This document shows positions 58,960 to 64,000 of a stretch of 64,000 nt of DNA, piece by piece. The notes under the pieces were generated by a model. It searched no databases. It was not told the DNA's origin and was given only the letters and a program-made list of their open reading frames with translations. Within the stretch, counting starts at the first letter, position 1. Each line of letters begins with the position of its first letter. The position numbers and the translations under genes are program-made. Source of the stretch: Neorhizobium galegae bv. officinalis (lineage in GTDB: Bacteria; Pseudomonadota; Alphaproteobacteria; Rhizobiales; Rhizobiaceae); NCBI GenBank assembly GCA_000985875.1, contig CCRI01000023.1, positions 1 to 64,000 of the forward strand, written 5' to 3'.

Positions 58960-59391
58960 TTACGCCACCACTTCCAGGCCCATGGCGCGGGCAGAGCCCT
59001 CGATCATGGCCATTGCGCCTTCGAGATCGGCAGCATTCAGATCCTTCATCTTCGCCTGGGCGATGGTCTGGATCTGAGCCTTGGTCAGGGTGCCAGCCTT
59101 GGCGCCCTTGCCCGGGGTCTTGGAACCCGAGGTGATCTTCGCTTCCTTCTTCAGCCAGTAGCTGACCGGAGGCTGCTTCATCGCGAAGGTGAAGGACTTG
59201 TCCTGGAAATAGGTGATGACGACCGGGATCGGCATGCCCTTTTCCATTTCCTGCGTGGCGGCGTTGAACGCCTTGCAGAATTCCATGATGTTGATGCCGC
59301 GCTGACCAAGTGCAGGACCGATCGGCGGGGACGGATTGGCCGACCCTGCCTTCACCTGCAGCTTGAGCTGGCCCATAACTTTCTTAGCCAT
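58960..59391 (-). CDS. rplK: 50S ribosomal protein L11
   Basis: Protein of 143 residues at the GTPase-associated centre, the thiostrepton target and a trigger for Rel-type stress signalling. MAKKVMGQLKLQVKAGSANPSPPIGPALGQRGINIMEFCKAFNAAT is textbook. The C-terminal domain has KTPGKGAKAGTLTKAQIQTIAQAKM and AMIEGSARAMGLEV. It follows nusG by a 177-bp spacer with two hairpins. Confidence 0.98.
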   Translation of the reverse strand: MAKKVMGQLKLQVKAGSANPSPPIGPALGQRGINIMEFCKAFNAATQEMEKGMPIPVVITYFQDKSFTFAMKQPPVSYWLKKEAKITSGSKTPGKGAKAGTLTKAQIQTIAQAKMKDLNAADLEGAMAMIEGSARAMGLEVVA

Positions 59392-59434
59392 TACTCTCTG
59401 CCTTTCGTTAGAGACCGGTTTCCCGATCCGACAT

Positions 59435-59526
59435 GCCGGCCTTCGCCGGCGGCTGCGGTTGCGTGGTTCGGTCAGGATGCCCGGCTAAGGCACCGTTCCT
59501 CCCACGCGCTTGCGGCAAACGCCGCA
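59435..59526 (-). other. Two hairpins in the nusG-rplK spacer
   Basis: GCCGGC-4-GCCGGC (59435-59450) and TGCGGC-4-GCCGCA (59511-59526), each 6 bp with a 4-base loop. They lie in the leader of rplK, where L1 feedback acts in E. coli. Whether they form the L1 site cannot be decided by eye. Confidence 0.45.
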
Positions 59527-59568
59527 CGAGACCCACCGAACAAACGGCAGGCCCCAATTCCAAACGGA

Positions 59569-60099
59569 TCAGACCTTTTCGACCTGAGCGTATTCCAGCT
59601 CGACCGGGGTCGCGCGGCCGAAGATCGAAACCTCGACCTTGAGGCGCGAACGCTCCTCGTCAACGTCCTGAACGGTACCGTTGAAGGAAGCGAACGGACC
59701 ATCCGACACCCGAACCTGCTCGCCGATCTCGAAAGTGATCGACGACTTCGGCCGCTCGACACCTTCCTGGACCTGGCCCAGGATACGCTCAGCCTCGAAG
59801 TCCGGGATCGGAACCGGCTTGTTGTCGGAACCGAGAAAGCCGGTGACCTTCGGCGTGTTCTTGATCAGGTGATAGGCTTCGTCGGTCAGGTTAGCCCGAA
59901 CCATGACGTAACCCGGAAAGAACTTGCGCTCGGAATCGACCTTGCGGCCGCGACGCACTTCAACCACCTTCTCCGTCGGCACCAGGATCTTCTCGAACAG
60001 ATGCTCAAGCCCCTTCTGGCGAGCCTTGTTCTCGATGTCCTCAGCCACCTTCTTCTCAAAATTGGAATATGCGTGGACGATGTACCAACGCGCCGCCAT
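59569..60099 (-). CDS. nusG: Transcription termination/antitermination factor NusG
   Basis: Polymerase-bound factor of 176 residues coupling transcription with Rho or the ribosome. The NGN domain starts MAARWYIVHAYSNFEKKVAEDIE and contains RKFFPGYVMVRANLTDEAYHLIKNTPKVTGFLG. The KOW domain follows (about 125-176) with GEQVRVSDGPFASFNGTVQDVDEERSRLKVEVSIFGRATPVEL. It lies 16 bp after secE. Confidence 0.98.
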   Translation of the reverse strand: MAARWYIVHAYSNFEKKVAEDIENKARQKGLEHLFEKILVPTEKVVEVRRGRKVDSERKFFPGYVMVRANLTDEAYHLIKNTPKVTGFLGSDNKPVPIPDFEAERILGQVQEGVERPKSSITFEIGEQVRVSDGPFASFNGTVQDVDEERSRLKVEVSIFGRATPVELEYAQVEKV

Positions 60100-60115
60100 C
60101 TTTATTCTCCAGAAA

Positions 60116-60316
60116 TCAAACGCTGACGTTCAGTACGAGACGGAGCAACCATCCCATGAGCTGGTCTGCAGCGAAGAAAAACAGCGCAGCGAACACAACC
60201 ATAACCAGAACCATGGCCGTGGAGATCATGGTCTCGCGACGCGACGGCCAATGGATTTTCGACGCTTCGGATCGCACCTGGCGCAGAAACGTAACTGGAT
60301 TGGTCTTGGATGCCAT
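60116..60316 (-). CDS. secE: Protein translocase subunit SecE
   Basis: Small membrane protein (66 residues) clamping the SecY channel. It is the short, single-helix form: an amphipathic cytoplasmic part PVTFLRQVRSEASKIHWPSRRETM (with the SecE Trp-Pro-Ser motif), then one membrane helix STAMVLVMVVFAALFFFAADQL. I chose ATG 60316; an in-frame TTG five codons earlier is possible because the ribosome binding site is weak. Confidence 0.95.
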   Translation of the reverse strand: MASKTNPVTFLRQVRSEASKIHWPSRRETMISTAMVLVMVVFAALFFFAADQLMGWLLRLVLNVSV

Positions 60317-60513
60317 TGATTGCCCACGCAATTACGGCGCGTAAAGCTGAACTTGCTCAGCCCCACGCACCGCGTGTCTGTTTTGACCTACATAAACACC
60401 CCTTCCCCTTTACACAAGAGGGAAAACAGTGTTCGATGAAATTTCGCCGTTTTGCACGGCGACCATTTCCCGACAATTCCGCTGCGGATAATCTCGCGCC
60501 AATCATCTGAAAG

Positions 60514-60589
<76 letters not shown>

Positions 60590-60648
60590 TCAACCTTGGC
60601 GGAACATAAACCGGAAACTCGGCCTCGCCGCCAACTGGCTAGGCGCTC

Positions 60649-60678
60649 CCTTTAAGGGGATGCGCCGCGCTTTGCAAG
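60649..60678 (-). promoter_or_regulatory. Promoter candidate of tRNA-Trp / secE
   Basis: On the minus strand CTTGCAA (-35 TTGCAA, 60677-60672), 17 bases, TAAAGG (-10, 60654-60649). The tRNA begins 60 bp downstream. Confidence 0.45.
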
Positions 60679-61212
60679 AGCATTTTTGATATCCGTAGCG
60701 TTCTACCCGAGCTTTCCATCGTACCCGTCAGGTGCGTCGGCAGAGCGAACGCCCGGAAGCGCCGTTCCGGGCGCGGCCTTCGCCTATTTTCGCCCGGGAG
60801 CAGGCCGGAGGAACAGGTCTTCAAGGCCGGGAGCCGTCAGAAAGTTGCGACCGCCGCTCCGCAGAAGCTTCCGAATGATCGACAGAGGCTCCCCGGGAAT
60901 CGGCCCGCGGACGATTCGCAACGGGAGGCAGTTGATGGCGCCGCGCTTGCACCCGCCGAGCTAGCCCGCCACGACCGGCATTTGCGCTTTCTCCGAGATA
61001 AGTCACCGAGCGGCGACCTATGGTTCGGCGGATGTCTGCCGCCTGCCCCGCCGGAATTCGTCGATGGCACGTCGGTCTGGCAGCGCCTGAGGCCCGGCAA
61101 TCTGCGACCTGCCGGACCGCGGCAAAACGCATTTCCGTTACCGAAGCGAGCTTTTTCTAAGACTGACTCAGGGTGAGCCACGCGATTGACCCAAGGACAG
61201 GACTGAAAAGCG

Positions 61213-61242
61213 AAAGGCCCCGCCGTTGCCGGCAGGGCCTTT
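61213..61242 (-). terminator. Terminator after tuf (copy 2)
   Basis: AAAGGCCC / GGGCCTTT stem extended by four more pairs with one mismatch; on the minus strand CGCTTTTC follows. It starts 22 bp after the tuf stop codon. Confidence 0.75.
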
Positions 61243-61264
61243 GCTATTTCGATGTGGCTATCGA

Positions 61265-62440
<1,176 letters not shown>

Positions 62441-62493
62441 TGAATGCTTCCTGTGAACATAAGGGTGGACCCGGCGACCGGGTTTGGTGTCGC

Positions 62494-62523
62494 CGTTTAA
62501 GGCTTTCCACTAGAATGCGCAAG
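62494..62523 (-). promoter_or_regulatory. Promoter candidate of tuf (copy 2)
   Basis: On the minus strand CTTGCGC (-35 TTGCGC, 62522-62517), 17 bases, TAAACG (-10, 62499-62494). The -10 is identical to that of the str promoter candidate. The ATG lies about 54 bp downstream. Confidence 0.5.
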
Positions 62524-62675
62524 ACATAATTACGACGCGCGCCCGGACAAGGGGAGCAGGCAAAATCGGCCTTAAAATGCCCGGCGGACGGCCGGTTCGG
62601 CGCGGGCTCGGTTCAAGATCCGGACCGTCTGTTACTGCAGGCCTCAGCGAATTGAGGGGCGCCGGAAGCGCAAGA

Positions 62676-62705
62676 AGCCCCGCAACCGGGCAAAGCGGCG
62701 GGGCT
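62676..62705 (-). terminator. Terminator-like hairpin after tRNA-Gly
   Basis: Perfect 8-bp stem AGCCCCGC / GCGGGGCT with a 14-base loop; on the minus strand TCTTGCG follows. It probably ends the tRNA-Tyr-Gly transcript before the tuf promoter. Confidence 0.45.
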
Positions 62706-62869
62706 GGATGCGCGGCTCAAAACAATATGGGACCCGTGTCTCATTCCATCTGATGGAAGCTTCCGGTCAGAGCAAGGCGCAAGCCGCGTGATCGCCGCCC
62801 CGCTTCGACGGAGACGCGGGAAAGCGTTGCACCGGCTGGCACGCCGTCATTGCAGATCGTTCATGATTT

Positions 62870-62943
62870 TGGAGCGGGTAGCGGGAATCGAACCCGCGTA
62901 TTCAGCTTGGAAGGCTGCTGCTCTACCATTGAGCTATACCCGC
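62870..62943 (-). tRNA. tRNA-Gly (anticodon TCC)
   Basis: A 74-nt cloverleaf with GCGGGTA acceptor, AGCTCAATGGTAGAGC D-arm, anticodon loop CTTCCAA (anticodon TCC), GGTTCGATTCC T-arm and an encoded 3' CCA. It lies 25 bp after tRNA-Tyr. Confidence 0.97.
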
Positions 62944-62968
62944 GGTGTGGTGTCCGATCAGAGACGAA

Positions 62969-63053
62969 TGGTGGAGAGAGTTGGATTTGAACCAACGTAG
63001 GCTGAGCCAACGGATTTACAGTCCGTCCCCTTTAACCACTCGGGCATCTCTCC
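62969..63053 (-). tRNA. tRNA-Tyr (anticodon GTA)
   Basis: An 85-nt class II tRNA: GGAGAGA acceptor, GCCCGAGTGG D-arm, anticodon loop CTGTAAA (anticodon GTA), long variable arm TTGGCTCAGCCTA, T-arm GGTTCAAATCC and an encoded 3' CCA. First gene of the tRNA-Tyr-Gly transcript. Confidence 0.97.
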
Positions 63054-63124
63054 AGTTTTTCGTCCGGATCGTGAGACCAAGTTCGTCAGACCTTGAAGCT
63101 TGCCGCCCCTCGATCTGCGCCGCG

Positions 63125-63153
63125 TATATGACCGCCTCGTTCTCGTCTGTCAA
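63125..63153 (-). promoter_or_regulatory. Strong housekeeping promoter of the tRNA-Tyr-Gly unit
   Basis: On the minus strand a perfect -35 TTGACA (63153-63148), 17 bases, CATATA (63130-63125). The tRNA-Tyr 5' end is about 70 bp downstream. Confidence 0.75.
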
Positions 63154-63255
63154 CACGAGGAAGAAGCAAAAATGACGAAAATAAATCAGTCCCACTTTCG
63201 ACCCGCCTTCGCGTCGAGGGCTTTGCCCGGCGAGCGGGGATGGCTATAAGGCCTG

Positions 63256-64000
63256 ATGAGCAAGGACGACAAACAAGACAAATCCACCCGCGACACCCAC
63301 TACGCAACGCTTCGGCGCGCCGTGCGCGACGCCAAGCGCGAACGCGGGGAAATTCCGACGCCGCCCCTGAAGCGGCCGAAATCCAACAAGGATTGGAAAC
63401 CGCCGCAGCTTCAGCCGGAACAGGTCTTCCTCTACGGCCTGCACACGGTGCGTGCCGCCCTCGACAACCCCGAACGCAAGCTCATCAAGCTGTCGGTGAC
63501 GCAGAACGCCTTCGCGCGGCTCGAGATCGGTGAACCGGAGACGCTGTCCCTTCCGGTCGAATTCGTCTCGCCCCAGGATATCGACAAGGTGCTCGGCCCC
63601 GAGGCGATCCACCAGGGCGTGATGCTGGAAACCCGCCCCCTGCCCGTCCGCCGGCTGGAAGGCCTGAAAGAAAGCCCGCTTCTTCTCGTCCTCGACCAGG
63701 TGACCGACCCCCACAATGTCGGCGCGATCATGCGCTCGGCGGTCGCGTTCGGCGCCGGCGCCATCATCACCACGCAGAGACATAGCCCGACCGAGTCCGG
63801 CGTGCTGGCCAAGTCCGCCTCCGGCGCGCTTGAGCTGATACCTTATATACAGATTACCAACCTCGCCGACGCGATCGAGGAACTGCACCGGCTCGGCTTC
63901 CAGACGATCGGGCTCGATTCGGAAGGCCCCGCCCCGCTCGAAGGCACGTTTACCGGCGGCCGGATCGCCCTGGTGCTCGGTTCGGAAGGCAAGGGCCTGC
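63256..64000 (+). CDS. rlmB: TrmH-family 23S rRNA guanosine-2'-O-methyltransferase (RlmB-like), partial
   Basis: SpoU/TrmH-type RNA 2'-O-methyltransferase, 248 codons visible, cut by the right end of the window. A basic, disordered N-terminus of about 55 residues precedes the substrate-binding domain (FLYGLHTVRAALDNPERK, about 58-75). Then comes the trefoil-knot catalytic domain: motif 1 LDQVTDPHNVGAIMRSAVAFGAGAII with the catalytic Arg and Asn, and motif 2 ALVLGSEGKGL at the cut end. The FLYGLHTVRA start marks the RlmB branch, which methylates G2251 of 23S rRNA in E. coli. It is divergent from tRNA-Tyr. Confidence 0.88.
   Translation, partial: MSKDDKQDKSTRDTHYATLRRAVRDAKRERGEIPTPPLKRPKSNKDWKPPQLQPEQVFLYGLHTVRAALDNPERKLIKLSVTQNAFARLEIGEPETLSLPVEFVSPQDIDKVLGPEAIHQGVMLETRPLPVRRLEGLKESPLLLVLDQVTDPHNVGAIMRSAVAFGAGAIITTQRHSPTESGVLAKSASGALELIPYIQITNLADAIEELHRLGFQTIGLDSEGPAPLEGTFTGGRIALVLGSEGKGL

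Larger units (their letters stand above)
60590..61264. other. Gene-free stretch between tuf (copy 2) and tRNA-Trp
   Basis: About 675 bp. Only a tuf terminator (61213-61242) and a promoter candidate for tRNA-Trp (60649-60678) are recognisable. The longest frames on either strand are Arg/Ser/Gly-rich with no ribosome binding sites and look like the random frames of GC-rich DNA. Confidence 0.5.
62441..62869. other. Spacer between tRNA-Gly and tuf (copy 2)
   Basis: About 430 bp with a terminator-like hairpin for the tRNA pair (62676-62705) and the tuf promoter candidate (62494-62523). No gene is evident. The region has GC-rich inverted repeats but no further tRNA; E. coli has a tRNA-Thr at this position. 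Confidence 0.5.

Noticed and set aside
60821..61181. Overlapping frames of about 100 codons in the tuf to tRNA-Trp spacer
   Set aside because: Arg/Ser/Gly-rich composition, no ribosome binding site, several overlapping alternatives on both strands.

Overview
The window looks like chromosomal DNA of a rhizobial alphaproteobacterium (Rhizobium/Agrobacterium/Sinorhizobium/Neorhizobium type). I infer this from several features: high G+C; the order pstS-pstC-pstA-pstB-phoU-phoB; a short second FtsZ (FtsZ2); adk between secY and rpsM, with rpsD and infA absent from the ribosomal cluster; two tuf genes; and GGAAC-type general-stress promoters. I see no insertion sequence, prophage, integrase, CRISPR array or replication origin.

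Left part (1-27 kb). Positions 79-7100 hold a phosphate operon on the minus strand: a canonical Pho box, pstSCAB (high-affinity phosphate ABC importer), phoU, phoB, and a PhoB paralogue whose receiver has lost the phospho-acceptor Asp. Positions 7.5-27.5 kb hold single genes and small operons. They encode a Gly-rich secreted protein, an outer-membrane barrel protein, a 25-residue membrane peptide coupled to a larger membrane protein behind a stress-type promoter, a SAM methyltransferase, a DUF1127 protein with a homocysteine S-methyltransferase-like protein, a TetR regulator and ftsZ2. They also encode a ketopantoate reductase-like protein, an alpha/beta hydrolase, a DUF1883 protein, the rarA-htrA pair, YkvA- and LprI-like proteins, an endonuclease/exonuclease/phosphatase protein, ilvD, a DUF4112 protein, the msrPQ methionine sulfoxide repair pair and a DoxX protein. 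Between the hydrolase and the DUF1883 gene lies a promoter-hairpin-terminator arrangement that I read as a candidate stress-induced small RNA (about 17122-17265, minus strand).

Right part (27.7-64 kb). Almost everything here is the translation and transcription supercluster, on the minus strand. Read in transcription order from the right it runs: tRNA-Tyr, tRNA-Gly, tuf (copy 2), tRNA-Trp, secE-nusG, rplKA, rplJL, rpoBC, then rpsL-rpsG-fusA-tuf (copy 1), rpsJ-rplCDWB-rpsS-rplV-rpsC-rplP-rpmC-rpsQ (S10 set), rplNXE-rpsNH-rplFR-rpsE-rpmD-rplO-secY (spc set), adk, rpsM-rpsK-rpoA-rplQ (alpha set). Only one small plus-strand gene (47577-47870) interrupts it. Strong hairpins sit at the operon boundaries: the S10/spc junction, rplO/secY, rplL/rpoB, rpoB/rpoC, and a highly structured rplA-rplJ leader with three successive tetraloop hairpins. 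The window ends inside a plus-strand TrmH/RlmB-type rRNA methyltransferase gene.

The essential genes are assigned with high confidence. Promoters, the small RNA and leader structures come from reading motifs and base-pairing by eye and are inferences. Lengths are in residues without the stop codon, and gene coordinates include the stop codon.
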